In this document: piece after piece, positions 19,223-29,000 of the stretch
How the letters are laid out: each line of letters starts with the position of its first letter
Position numbering within the stretch: position 1 is the stretch's first letter
Assembly: GCA_938017825.1 (NCBI GenBank)
Contig: CALIJE010000062.1
Location: forward strand, 40,459-104,458
DNA: 64,000 nucleotides
DNA from: an uncultured Flavobacteriaceae bacterium
GTDB taxonomy: Bacteria > Bacteroidota > Bacteroidia > Flavobacteriales > Flavobacteriaceae
Direction: 5' to 3'
Made by a program: the position numbers and the translations under genes
Notes under the pieces: model-generated
Databases searched by the model: none
Seen by the model: the letters and a program-made list of their open reading frames with translations, nothing else
What the model was told of the DNA's origin: nothing

Positions 19223-21490
19223 CTAAAACCAATAGCCCACACTAAAAAAGAAATTACTGGTTTTGCCTTCAGGGCTCCAAGAGTATAAGACTTGAACCGG
19301 TCCAAGAAAAGATTCTAGGCCATAACCAATGCCGTAGCCCGAAAAATCTGGCTTGGTAAACCACTCACCTGTTCTAAACAAATCGTCCTCGACGTTAGCG
19401 AAATTGGCCGAAAAAAGAAAATGGTTTTTTCTGGCGAACTCAAAGTCTAGTTTACCATAAGCTTTCACATAACTATTTCCGGGAAGCGCCAAAAAATCAT
19501 ATCCGAAAAAGGGTACAAAATTGTTGATCAAGTCATTGCCGAAGCCCCCAAGGGCAAAATCGAAAGAGGTTACTTGTGAGGTGCCTAGCTTAAAACCGCC
19601 TTCTGTCTCCAAGTTTAAGGACAGGTTGCCAAGAAGAGGAAATGCAGTGCCAATTCGAGCTTTGGCAACCGCGAACTGCTTAAAATTGTCGTTATAATCG
19701 GAAGAAAACGCATAGAAGTTCATTTGCCCATTGAAATAGACCCCTTTTGACGGGAAATAGCGATCATTATAAGTATCTAATTTCAATTGAGCAAATGCAC
19801 TATAAAAACTACTTTTTTCAAAAATGGTCCTGCCGTTTTCCACCCTCAACCCCGGTGTAGGGTTGTCTTCATCCTGAACCCCTATGGTTCGCGTACTATA
19901 TTTTAAGAATTTGTGTTCTGCACCAAGATTAAAGGCAAATTCCTCGCGAAGAACCGTCTGCACATAAATTTGGTTGGTAAAGTCATTGACGCCTAGATTA
20001 ATATTACTCAATGTTAGTCCCGGAGGAACTTCAAAGTTTGTATTAATAAGGGCAAAATCTATCTCACGTTCGAAATCATTGAATCGAGAATTAAAGCCGA
20101 AGCTCCAATACGAACCCCTATCAATATAATATTGAAAATTGTACCGTACATTATCCCCAAGAATAATATCGAGCGACGAAACATCATCTCGCATTAAAAG
20201 GTTTTTTCTAGTGATATTGAGCAATGCTGCACTTTTGTACAATTCATCATAATGTGCAGCCAATCTGAGAAAAGTTCGATTTGGGGTTTCCAATAGTCTT
20301 AAAATTAGATCCTCTCCAAGACCATTATGGGCAAGTTCATAATGAATTGTCTTAAAGTTGCCGGTAGCACTTAGGTTATTTATTCCTTGTTGAAGTCGTT
20401 CAAACGTAATTTTCTTACCTAGATCAAATCTTAGTTTTCCTTTGATATAGCCGCGTGAGTAGTTCTTTATACTGTCAACAATGACCAATCTGTTTATAAT
20501 AAGGGTGTCGTTGGGCGAGGCGGTGCGCACATCACCTTTACTTACATTTTGAAAACGAGACAGTTTTTTGAGGTCCTCTAGCTGCATTTTTGCAGCTGAA
20601 ATACCGGATTCAAAAATTTCGGGGTATGACTGAAAATCAATCAACGAAAAATCGGCAATCTCTGGTTTTATGTAAATATCGGTCTTTAAGGACTTCTCCT
20701 TCATATCGGAAGCGGTTCTGTAGTTGTTGATCTGCTCTAATATCTCCAAGGCGGAGGAAAGTTCTTCCTTGGCCGAGAGTTCTAGTTGTACATCTGAACC
20801 GATTATTACATCGGCACCCATTGCCTTAACTTCATCTATAGGATAGTTATTTACCACACCTCCATCTATTAAAACGGTTCCATTGATATTGGTGGGTTCA
20901 AAAAGTGAAGGCAATGCCGAGCTCGCTGCAACTACTTTAGGCAAGTATCCACTGTTAAGCAATACAGCTTCCCCACTTTCGGCATTCGTGGCGATACATA
21001 AAAATGGAATCGGTAAATTCTCGAAGTCCTGTACATCTTTCACATGGTAAAGTAATCGCACCAACTCATTATAGACATTTTGACCTCCAGAAAAAGCCTG
21101 AGGGGTACTCACTTTGAATTTATCGAATGGCAATGTTAAGGCGTATCTTTCAGAATCTTCCTTTTCATAAAAAGTTTTGGCACTTCTTGGAATATCGTCT
21201 TGAATTAGAACATTGAAATCAATATCACCAAATATTGAATCTAGTTGAGAAGCGGAATAGCCCGAGGCGTATAACGCAGCAACAATAGCACCCATGCTGG
21301 TTCCTCCAATATAGTCTACCGTAACACCTGCATCCTCGATTACTTTTAAAACACCTATGTGCGCCATTCCCTTTGCGCCACCGCCGCTCAAAACCACCCC
21401 TACTTTTAGGCGTTCGTCTTCCTTACTTTCTTGAGCAATCAAGCAGTTCGCCAAAAGAATTGAAAAAAATATCACAACGATTTGTCGCAT
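19223..21490 (-). CDS. patatin-like phospholipase with C-terminal outer-membrane barrel
   Basis: A 755-residue exported protein. The signal peptide (about 1-20, LIAQ/ES) precedes an RssA-type patatin domain (about 29-220) with the oxyanion loop GGGAKGMA (36-43), nucleophile S65 in GTSMG and catalytic D209 in DGG. A POTRA-like stretch (about 340-410) is followed by a Bam/TamA-type D15 surface-antigen barrel to the C-terminal VGYWF. This layout matches type Vd patatin autotransporter-like proteins, with a lipase held on or passed through its own barrel. Substrate and cellular side are inferred. uvrC lies 21 bases upstream on the same strand. Confidence 0.9.
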   Translation of the reverse strand: MRQIVVIFFSILLANCLIAQESKEDERLKVGVVLSGGGAKGMAHIGVLKVIEDAGVTVDYIGGTSMGAIVAALYASGYSASQLDSIFGDIDFNVLIQDDIPRSAKTFYEKEDSERYALTLPFDKFKVSTPQAFSGGQNVYNELVRLLYHVKDVQDFENLPIPFLCIATNAESGEAVLLNSGYLPKVVAASSALPSLFEPTNINGTVLIDGGVVNNYPIDEVKAMGADVIIGSDVQLELSAKEELSSALEILEQINNYRTASDMKEKSLKTDIYIKPEIADFSLIDFQSYPEIFESGISAAKMQLEDLKKLSRFQNVSKGDVRTASPNDTLIINRLVIVDSIKNYSRGYIKGKLRFDLGKKITFERLQQGINNLSATGNFKTIHYELAHNGLGEDLILRLLETPNRTFLRLAAHYDELYKSAALLNITRKNLLMRDDVSSLDIILGDNVRYNFQYYIDRGSYWSFGFNSRFNDFEREIDFALINTNFEVPPGLTLSNINLGVNDFTNQIYVQTVLREEFAFNLGAEHKFLKYSTRTIGVQDEDNPTPGLRVENGRTIFEKSSFYSAFAQLKLDTYNDRYFPSKGVYFNGQMNFYAFSSDYNDNFKQFAVAKARIGTAFPLLGNLSLNLETEGGFKLGTSQVTSFDFALGGFGNDLINNFVPFFGYDFLALPGNSYVKAYGKLDFEFARKNHFLFSANFANVEDDLFRTGEWFTKPDFSGYGIGYGLESFLGPVQVLYSWSPEGKTSNFFFSVGYWF

Positions 21491-21511
21491 ATCACCTATT
21501 GGTCACTATTC

Positions 21512-23299
21512 TTAATGAAATGTTTCATATACTTTTTTGGCCTTTGACATACCAATGGTCTCTGCTAAACCTTCTATCGATGCTTCTTTTATTCGTTTTA
21601 CCGATTTGAAACGCTTTAAGAGGTCTTGCGCAGTTTTTTTCCCGATACCATTTATTTGTTCCAATTCAGAATTGATTGCAGCTTTGCTTCTTTTGTTTCT
21701 ATGCAAAGTAATACCAAATCGGTGTGCCTCATTCCTTAATTGTTGTATGATCTTTAAACTTTCTGATTTTTTATCCAAATAAAGTGGAATTGGGTCATCG
21801 GGAAAATAAATCTCCTCTAAACGCTTTGCAATACCGATTATGGCAATACGTCCTCTTAGACCCAAAACTTCCAAACTTTTTAGTGCCGACGATAACTGCC
21901 CCTTCCCCCCATCAATGACAATAAGTTGTGGTAAAGGTTGCTTCTCTTCCAAAAGTCTTTTATAGCGCCTATATACGACTTCCTCCATAGACGCGAAATC
22001 ATCGGGCCCTTCGACGGTTTTAATATTGTAATGTCGGTATTCCTTTTTCGAGGCCTTACCGTCTTTGAAGACCACACAAGCAGCAACAGGATTGCTCCCC
22101 TGAATGTTACTGTTGTCAAAACATTCGATATGCCTCGGTTCTTCAGATAGTCTTATATCCGTTTTCATTTGAGCCATGATTCGGTTTGTATGGCGATCCG
22201 GATCTATAATTTTGATCTGCTTAAAACGTTCCTGTCTATAGAATTTAGCGTTTCTTGTGCTCAAATCGAGAATTCTCCTTTTATCACCCAATTGGGGTAA
22301 AGTTATCTTTAAGTGTGGCTCTAGGTCTACCTCAAAAGGAAGGTAAAGTTCCTTCGATTCTGACGCAAAACGTTGTCTAATTTCGACTATCGCCAATTGC
22401 AAAAGATCCGCATCGTTCTCATTCAATTTTTTCTTTATCTCCATCGTATGGGATCTTACGATAGATCCATGTGAAAGTTGTAGGAAATTAACATAGGCAT
22501 ATGCCTCATCCGATATTATTGAAAAAACATCAACATTGTTGATCTTGGGATTTACTATGGTAGACTTTACCTGATAATTTTCAAGGACTTCTATTTTTTC
22601 TTTGATCTGCTGGGCTTTTTCGAATTCCATAGCGGCCGCCAACTGCTTCATTTGGTGTTTGAAGTATTGTAGAGATGATTTGAAATTACCTTTTACGATC
22701 TCGCGTATATCATCTACTTGACGGTGATATTCCTCAGCCTCTTGAAGCCCCTCACATGGTGCTTTGCAATTTCCCAGATGAAATTCTAAACACGCCTTAA
22801 ATTTCCCAGCTTCGATTTTTTCTTTGGAAAGATCAAAATTACAAGTACGCAATTGGTAGACACTTTTAATAAGATCCAGCAAGGTGCGTACAGTCTTCAT
22901 ACTGGTATAAGGCCCATAATATTCCGATCCGTCCTTTATCAACTTTCGAGTAGGGAATATTCGTGGGAAACGCTCATTCTTTATACAGATCCATGGGTAG
23001 CTCTTATCATCCTTTAGGAGTACATTATATCTTGGTCTATGCTCCTTAATTAGATTGTTCTCTAGGAGTAAGGCATCCGATTCTGTAGGAACTACAATAT
23101 GTTTGATTACCCGAATCTTCTTGACCATGACCCGGGTCTTACCATATTCATGGTTCTTGGTAAAATAAGAAGAAACGCGTTTTTTTAGATTCTTTGCCTT
23201 GCCTACATAGAGAATCTTTTCATCAGCATCGTAAAACTGATAAACCCCAGGTGAGTTGGGCAACGTCTGTAATTGAATCTCGATAGAAATCTGGGGCAT
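21512..23299 (-). CDS. uvrC: excinuclease ABC subunit C
   Basis: Makes the dual incisions of nucleotide-excision repair with UvrB. It has 595 residues. The N-terminal GIY-YIG nuclease domain (about 14-95, PGVYQFYDADEKILYVGKAKNLKKR) is followed by a cysteine-bearing linker, a UVR helical motif (about 205-240) that binds UvrB, the RNase-H-like EndoV domain (HIECFDNSNIQGSNPVAACVVF, then VIDGGKGQL) and a terminal double helix-hairpin-helix (INGIGKKTAQDLLKRF). All parts look intact. The patatin gene follows 21 bases downstream and may be cotranscribed. Confidence 0.96.
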   Translation of the reverse strand: MPQISIEIQLQTLPNSPGVYQFYDADEKILYVGKAKNLKKRVSSYFTKNHEYGKTRVMVKKIRVIKHIVVPTESDALLLENNLIKEHRPRYNVLLKDDKSYPWICIKNERFPRIFPTRKLIKDGSEYYGPYTSMKTVRTLLDLIKSVYQLRTCNFDLSKEKIEAGKFKACLEFHLGNCKAPCEGLQEAEEYHRQVDDIREIVKGNFKSSLQYFKHQMKQLAAAMEFEKAQQIKEKIEVLENYQVKSTIVNPKINNVDVFSIISDEAYAYVNFLQLSHGSIVRSHTMEIKKKLNENDADLLQLAIVEIRQRFASESKELYLPFEVDLEPHLKITLPQLGDKRRILDLSTRNAKFYRQERFKQIKIIDPDRHTNRIMAQMKTDIRLSEEPRHIECFDNSNIQGSNPVAACVVFKDGKASKKEYRHYNIKTVEGPDDFASMEEVVYRRYKRLLEEKQPLPQLIVIDGGKGQLSSALKSLEVLGLRGRIAIIGIAKRLEEIYFPDDPIPLYLDKKSESLKIIQQLRNEAHRFGITLHRNKRSKAAINSELEQINGIGKKTAQDLLKRFKSVKRIKEASIEGLAETIGMSKAKKVYETFH

Positions 23300-23528
23300 T
23301 GATACCTAAATTCTTGATTAATTATTTGTAGTTAAATTAAGGTGTTTTTAGCGAAGCGCATAGCATTTAGTCATTTTTTACGTACCCAAATTTTACTCGT
23401 GAAACAGCTTTGACCCCTGTATGTAGATGAATCATTTTTGCCAAAAAGTTCAATTGATAATAACTTTGCTTTAACTATTTGATTTTCAATACATTAAAAC
23501 TTATGGCATTTTAAATCACAAAAAAAAG

Positions 23529-23556
23529 TGCATTTCATCGATGAAAAGTTGCATTT
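23529..23556. promoter_or_regulatory. palindrome flanked by direct repeats, possible operator
   Basis: TTTCATCGATGAAA (23533-23546) is a perfect 14-base palindrome. TGCATTT occurs at each edge (23529-23535 overlapping its left end, and 23550-23556). This is a plausible dimeric regulator site 53 bases before the small frame at 23609. No partner copy was noticed elsewhere in the window. Confidence 0.3.
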
Positions 23557-23608
23557 AAAGGAGTTTCGAAAGCTTTTTTTTATATATTGTGCGTCTAATT
23601 ATTGAGCA

Positions 23609-23695
23609 ATGGACGAATATGTAATCACCCTCGGGACTTACTTAATTCTCATGCTCTTTATCAAAGTTTATTATTACGTTACTGTTAAAGAGTAG
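23609..23695 (+). CDS. candidate 28-residue single-helix membrane peptide
   Basis: ATG at 23609 to TAG at 23693-23695. It encodes an acidic start (MDEYV), one hydrophobic aromatic-rich helix (about residues 4-25, containing TYLILMLFIK and VYYYV) and a charged end (VKE). The composition is that of a small single-pass membrane protein rather than random AT-rich sequence, and it sits in an otherwise empty region. There is no Shine-Dalgarno, which is uninformative here. I know no family for it, so it may be spurious. Confidence 0.35.
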   Translation: MDEYVITLGTYLILMLFIKVYYYVTVKE

Positions 23696-23769
23696 TTAGA
23701 TTTAAGTACCCCACTACTTAAGTTTCTCTTTAAAGAGCCCCAAACTCTTTATGTGTTTAATCAGAAATC

Positions 23770-24336
23770 ATGTTTAAAAAAGATTTGCGATTGAACTACG
23801 GCAAGCTTCGAAAGAACATTGCCGACGAAACGCTTCAGAATAATAGTATTCAGATAGCCAACCAAGTGTTGAATCTTTCGATTTGGCATTTAGACTACTA
23901 TCATATATTTATGCCTATTCCCAAAAAAAAGGAAATAGACACTGCTCCTATTCTATCAATTCTACAAGGCAAAGACAAAAATGTAATTGTTCCCAAAGTA
24001 CAGGGGGAATCGTTGACACATTATCTTCTTACGGATCATACCAAATTCGTTGAAAGTGCTTGGGGAGTGCCCGAACCAATTAATGGTATTGCAATTGACA
24101 GTGCTAAAATGGATGTAGTCTTCGTACCTCTTTTGGCATATGATCAAAAAGGAAACAGGGTGGGTTACGGAAAGGGATTCTATGATAATTTTCTAAAAGA
24201 ATGTAGGGCGGATGTCATTAAAGTTGGACTTTCTTTATTTCAACCGGAAGTAATTATTAGTGATATCGAACCGCATGATATAGCCCTAGATTTTTGCGTA
24301 ACACCTGAAAAAATTTATAGATTTTCTTCAGTTTGA
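23770..24336 (+). CDS. 5-formyltetrahydrofolate cyclo-ligase
   Basis: ATP-dependent enzyme converting 5-formyl-THF to 5,10-methenyl-THF, which recycles the storage folate. It has 188 residues, the usual length. The N-terminal LRLNYGKLRKNI helix, the mid-protein substrate region and the strongly conserved NRVGYGKGFYDNFL motif (about 128-141) near the active site support the call. Its last 22 bases overlap the 3' end of lspA on the opposite strand, so the two genes converge without an intergenic terminator. Confidence 0.92.
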   Translation: MFKKDLRLNYGKLRKNIADETLQNNSIQIANQVLNLSIWHLDYYHIFMPIPKKKEIDTAPILSILQGKDKNVIVPKVQGESLTHYLLTDHTKFVESAWGVPEPINGIAIDSAKMDVVFVPLLAYDQKGNRVGYGKGFYDNFLKECRADVIKVGLSLFQPEVIISDIEPHDIALDFCVTPEKIYRFSSV

Positions 24337-24983
24337 TCTAGCTCATTCGTTGCTTCCGAGTTGGTTTTGGTCGGTCCGAATGCCCTCTTATTGAACACAA
24401 TTAGAATACCAACCCCAGTACTTATTGCCATATCGGCAATATTGAATATCGGATCAAAGAAGCTAAATGACTTTCCGCCAAAATATGGCACCCAAGAAGG
24501 CCAGGTAGTGTCTATTAACGGAAGCGACAGCATATCTACCACCTTCCCGTAGAAAAGACCACCGTAAGGTTCATCTGAAAAAAGGGTAGCTACGTGACGT
24601 TCTGTGCTTTGGTCAAAAATTAACCCGTAAAATACAGAATCGATTATATTGCCTAAAGCTCCTGCAAATATGAAAGACACCGCCAATATATAGGTGCCAG
24701 ACACTTTTTTTCGAATCAAATCGTATAGCCAATACCCAATCCCGGAAACCGCGAAAATCCTAAATACGGTAAGCACCAATTTCCCAGCGTCATCTGAAAT
24801 TGGAAAAATATCGCTCAACTTGGCCCCCCAAGCCGCACCTGGGTTTTCGATAAAATGTAGTTGGAACCATGAAAAGACCTCCACTATTTCGCCATAGTTG
24901 AAATGGGTCTTTATATAAATCTTGCTCCACTGATCGATAATCAATAGAATCAAAATAAGGAGCAATGATTTTTTATAGTTCAT
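24315..24983 (-). CDS. lspA: lipoprotein signal peptidase
   Basis: Inner-membrane aspartyl protease that removes signal peptides from prolipoproteins after lipidation, and several lipoproteins in this window would be its clients. It has 222 residues, longer than the 160-170 of proteobacterial LspA because of the loop around residues 121-175, as is usual in Bacteroidota. Four hydrophobic helices are evident. The catalytic aspartates are D115 in GNIIDSVFYG and D184 in FNIADMAIS, and the conserved N-terminal D17 and ENPGAAWG motif are present. The 3' end overlaps the cyclo-ligase gene by 22 bases. Confidence 0.95.
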   Translation of the reverse strand: MNYKKSLLLILILLIIDQWSKIYIKTHFNYGEIVEVFSWFQLHFIENPGAAWGAKLSDIFPISDDAGKLVLTVFRIFAVSGIGYWLYDLIRKKVSGTYILAVSFIFAGALGNIIDSVFYGLIFDQSTERHVATLFSDEPYGGLFYGKVVDMLSLPLIDTTWPSWVPYFGGKSFSFFDPIFNIADMAISTGVGILIVFNKRAFGPTKTNSEATNELDQTEENL

Positions 24984-25014
24984 GTATGGTAAATAGGGCG
25001 CAAAAATAAGGATA

Positions 25015-25635
25015 TTATTCCGTTTTGATCAAACGAATATTACCTGTAACGGACTTTAACAGATAACTATTGTCTCCTTTAGGGATTGTATTTTCGTCTA
25101 CCTCTCCATATTTGCTTTCCGCCTGTATCGAAGCACTTTTGGTCTTGATCACAATATCACCGCTCTGTGTGCGAACTACCGCATCCGTGGATATCTGATT
25201 CAACGTACATTGCCCATCATTAAGACTAACATCGAGACTCTTGTAATCCCCTTTTGCCTTAACATTACAGCTTGTGCCATTTATTGTAACACTTTTATTT
25301 TGTGGAACTTGAATAAAGAGTGCAATTGAAATGACCTTATGTGCACTTAGCTTATCGTTGGGATTCACGAACCCGGGCTGAAAACCTGCACTTACCTGAA
25401 GCGTTCTTCCTTTTTCGCTAAGATTCAATAGCAAATCTTTATGGTACTCCCCGTCAATTTTGGCTTCGATTTGCATCTCGTTACCAGCTCTTGTCTCGAT
25501 ACGAATATCAAAGCAGTTGGTCGCATCGACTTCTATGTAATCTATTTGAGATTCAATAATGGTTTTTTCGACCACAGTCTGACCAAAGAATGGCAGCGTG
25601 CAAAAGAGGGTCATAAAAAATAGGGCTGTTCTCAT
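25015..25635 (-). CDS. exported GIN/DUF4097-like beta-repeat protein
   Basis: A 206-residue protein with a signal peptide (about 1-18, LPFFGQ/TVV) and a repetitive beta-strand body resembling head-GIN/DUF4097 adhesin-type domains (VTINGTSCNVKAKGDYKSLDVSLNDGQC, then TQSGDIVIKTKSASIQAESKYG). Such proteins are envelope-exposed and of unknown role. An unusual point is that its ATG lies only 5 bases after the T-tract of a terminator that ends the ileS-traR transcript, so its own leader would overlap that hairpin. lspA follows 31 bases downstream on the same strand. Confidence 0.7.
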   Translation of the reverse strand: MRTALFFMTLFCTLPFFGQTVVEKTIIESQIDYIEVDATNCFDIRIETRAGNEMQIEAKIDGEYHKDLLLNLSEKGRTLQVSAGFQPGFVNPNDKLSAHKVISIALFIQVPQNKSVTINGTSCNVKAKGDYKSLDVSLNDGQCTLNQISTDAVVRTQSGDIVIKTKSASIQAESKYGEVDENTIPKGDNSYLLKSVTGNIRLIKTE

Positions 25636-25640
25636 TGGTA

Positions 25641-25670
25641 AAAAAAAACGTCCGCTGATCGGCGGACGTT
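25641..25670 (-). terminator. terminator of the ileS-traR transcript
   Basis: AACGTCCGC (25647-25655) pairs with GCGGACGTT (25662-25670). The run of eight adenines at 25641-25648 is the T-tract on the minus strand. It lies 6 bases past the TraR stop and 5 bases before the next start codon. Confidence 0.88.
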
Positions 25671-25676
25671 TACTAT

Positions 25677-26060
25677 TTATTTCTGCATATTCTTGGCTTC
25701 AATACTCAGGGTGGCATGCGGCACCAATTGCAAGCGTTTCTTATTGATCAGTTTCCCGGTAACACGGCAAACGCCATAGGTTTTATTTTCAATACGCAAT
25801 AAAGCGTTCTTTAAGTCTCTAATAAACTTTTCTTGCCGTATGGCCAATTGGGTATTTGCCTCTTTGCTCATCGTGGCAGAACCTTCTTCAAATGCCTTAA
25901 ATGTTGGCGAAGTATCATCAGTGCCATTATTGCCATCGTTCATATAGGAGCTTTTGAGAAGCTCTAAATGACTTTGGGCCTTAACGATTTTCTCTTCAAT
26001 CAAGGTTTTGAATTTCGCTAAATCTTTGTCCGAGAATCGAACTTTTACATCTTGTGCCAT
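25677..26060 (-). CDS. TraR/DksA-family protein with degenerate zinc finger
   Basis: A 127-residue DksA-like protein with an N-terminal coiled coil (about 10-95) and a C-terminal zinc-finger-type module. Only one of the four canonical zinc cysteines remains: C98 in YGVCRVTGKLI, with T101 where the second is expected and no cysteine in the VPHATLSIEAKNMQ part. Loss of these residues is common in Bacteroidota members. It probably binds the RNA polymerase secondary channel and tunes transcription. The start at 26060 (MAQDVK) leaves 4 bases after the ileS stop. The longer frame to 26078 overlaps ileS. Likely cotranscribed with ileS. Confidence 0.88.
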   Translation of the reverse strand: MAQDVKVRFSDKDLAKFKTLIEEKIVKAQSHLELLKSSYMNDGNNGTDDTSPTFKAFEEGSATMSKEANTQLAIRQEKFIRDLKNALLRIENKTYGVCRVTGKLINKKRLQLVPHATLSIEAKNMQK

Positions 26061-26064
26061 TTTA

Positions 26065-29000
26065 CTAGTGTTTTGCAATAAATAATTTCGTGTTTATATC
26101 GTCAAAGGCAACTGTTGTGCCATATTCCAGTTTTTCCTCAAAATTGAGTTCAGCAGTCAAGGTTTCTGTCTTGATATACTGTAGATTACTTGCTACAGCC
26201 TGCTCTACCAATCCATCTTTGAGGATTTTTAGATCTATTTTATCGGTCACTTCAAAGCCAGAGTCCTTTCTCAGATTTTGAATTCTATTTACAAGTTCTC
26301 TTGCAATGCCCTCTTTTCTAAGGTCATCATTGATAGAGATGTCTAACGCAACCGTAAGCGGGCCGGCACTTGCGACCAACCAACCTTCAATATCTTGCGA
26401 TACGATCTCTACATCGGATAACTGTAAATTAATTACTTTATTTTCAATTTCAAGACTTATTTCGCCCTTCTGTTCGATTTCTTGGATATCTTCCTGTGAA
26501 AATTTTGATACGAATTGGGCAATTTGCTTCATGTATTTCCCATATTTTGGGCCCAAAGTCTTGAAATTTGGTTTGATCTGCTTTACCAAAATCCCAGATG
26601 CATCCGTCAATAATTCCAATTCCTTTACGTTGACTTCAGACTTGATCAAATCAGCCACTGCCTCGATTTCGATCTTTTGTTTCTCATCCAATACCGGAAT
26701 CATGACTTTCTGTAACGGTTGACGAACTTTAATCTTTTCTTTCTGACGAATAGAAAGTACCAGGGAAGAAATTGTCTGTGCCTTTTGCATTTTGCTTTCA
26801 AGAACGGCATCTACCACTGTAGCATCGAAAGCAGGAAACGCTGCCAGATGTACACTATCAAAATCCTCTATTTCGGTTGTAGCGGTAAGATCTTTATATA
26901 AGCGATCCATAAAAAATGGAGCTACAGGTGCTGATAGTTTTGCTACGGTCAGTAAGCAGGTATATAAAGTTTGATAGGCCGAAATTTTATCTTGTTGATA
27001 ATCCCCTTTCCAAAAACGCCTTCTACACAAGCGAACGTACCAGTTGCTTAGGTTTTCCTGAACAAAATTAGCTATCGCCCTTGTTGCTCTAGTAGGCTCG
27101 TAATCGGCATATGACTCGTCTACTGTTTGGATCAAAGAGTGTAGTTCAGACAACACCCAACGATCAATCTCAGGTCGTTCGGACAATGCTATGGATGGTT
27201 CGTCGAAAGAGAACCCATCAATGTTGGCGTACAAACTAAAAAATGAATATGTATTGTAAAGTGTACCGAAGAACTTACGTTTAACCTCTATAATACCGTC
27301 GATATCAAATTTCAGGTTGTCCCAAGGATTGGCATTGCTGATCATATACCAACGCGTCGCGTCTGCGCCGTGGGCATTCATTGTTTCAAACGGGTCTGCA
27401 GCATTTCCCAAGCGTTTCGACATTTTTTTACCATCCTTGTCGAGCACGAGACCGTTAGAAACCACATTCTTATACGCTACAGTATCAAAAATCATAGAAC
27501 CTATGGCATGCAAGGTGTAAAACCAGCCTCTAGTTTGGTCAACGCCTTCAGCGATAAAATCTGCCGGAAACGTTTCACCTTTATCGATCAAATCTTGATT
27601 CTCAAACGGATAATGCCATTGCGCATAAGGCATAGAGCCGCTATCGAACCACACATCAATCAAATCGTTTTCTCGCTTCATGGGTTTCCCCGATGAGGAA
27701 ACCAAGGTGATTTGGTCCACAATATTCTTGTGCAAATCAATTTTGTCATAATTGGCTTCAGACATATCGCCGACTGCAAATTCTTCGAAGATATCTTTCT
27801 CTAGAACACCTGAAGACACAGCTTTTTGCATTTCGGCCTTCAACTCTTGTACCGAACCAATGATAATTTCCTCGGTACCGTCCTCTGTACGCCAAATAGG
27901 CAGCGGAATTCCCCAATACCGGGATCGCGAAAGATTCCAGTCATTGGCATTCGCCAACCAATTGCCAAAACGGCCTTCCCCGGTTGATTTCGGTTTCCAA
28001 TTTATCGTCTGGTTCAGCTCAAACATCCGTTCTTTGACATCTGTAATCTTAATAAACCAAGAATCGAGAGGGTAATACAGGATTGGCTTGTCGGTACGCC
28101 AACAATTCGGGTAACTGTGCACGTATTTCTCTACCTTGAAAGCCTTATTCTCTTCTTTAAGTTTAATGGCAATCTCTACGTCGACAGATTTTTCAGGAGC
28201 CTCGCCATCATCGTAGTATTCGTTTTTAACATATTTGCCACCAAACTCCTTTAATTCAGGTCTAAACTTTCCTTGAAGGTCGACCAAGGGTACCGGATTT
28301 TTATGCTCATCCAAAACCAACATTGGCGGCACTTCTGGTTTGGCCTGCTTTGCCACCAAGGCGTCATCAGCTCCAAAAGTAGGCGCTGTATGAACGATTC
28401 CCGTACCATCTTCTGTGGTCACAAAATCGCCCGCAATAACGCGAAAAGCGTTCTCCGGATTTTGATAGGGTTGCGCGTAATCGATTAATTGCTCGTACCG
28501 TATCCCCAATAATTCCGCTCCCTTGAACTCCTTTACCAAGTAATAGGGTATTTTTTTGTTCCCTGAGGTATATTCCAACAACTCGGGTTTGCTTGCCACT
28601 TCATCATACTTTCCAGCGAACTGTTTTTGAACCAAATTCTTTGCGAGCACAACATTCATTGGTTTATACGTGTACTGATTATATGTTTCAACCAAAACAT
28701 AATCAATCTTAGGGCCTACAGTTAAAGCCGTATTGGATGGCAAGGTCCACGGTGTGGTCGTCCAAGCCAACATGTACACATCACCTTCATTTTTCAAAAA
28801 ATCGGGCAGACTGTCTTCGATAGTCTTGAACTGTGCCGTTACCGTGGTATCGGTCACATCTTGATACGTTCCAGGTTGATTTAATTCATGCGAACTCAGT
28901 CCTGTCCCAGCCTTGGGGGAATAGGGTTGAATGGTATACCCTTTATATATCAATCCCTTATCATAAATCTGTTTCAGCAGCCACCAAACAGTCTCCATGT

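Larger units (their letters stand above)
23300..23769. other. 470-base gene-poor region upstream of the cyclo-ligase gene
   Basis: AT-rich sequence between the divergent uvrC and cyclo-ligase genes. It contains a 14-bp perfect palindrome TTTCATCGATGAAA (23533-23546) flanked by direct repeats TGCATTT (23529-23535 and 23550-23556), followed 60 bases later by a 28-codon frame. No RNA gene is recognisable. Confidence 0.6.
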
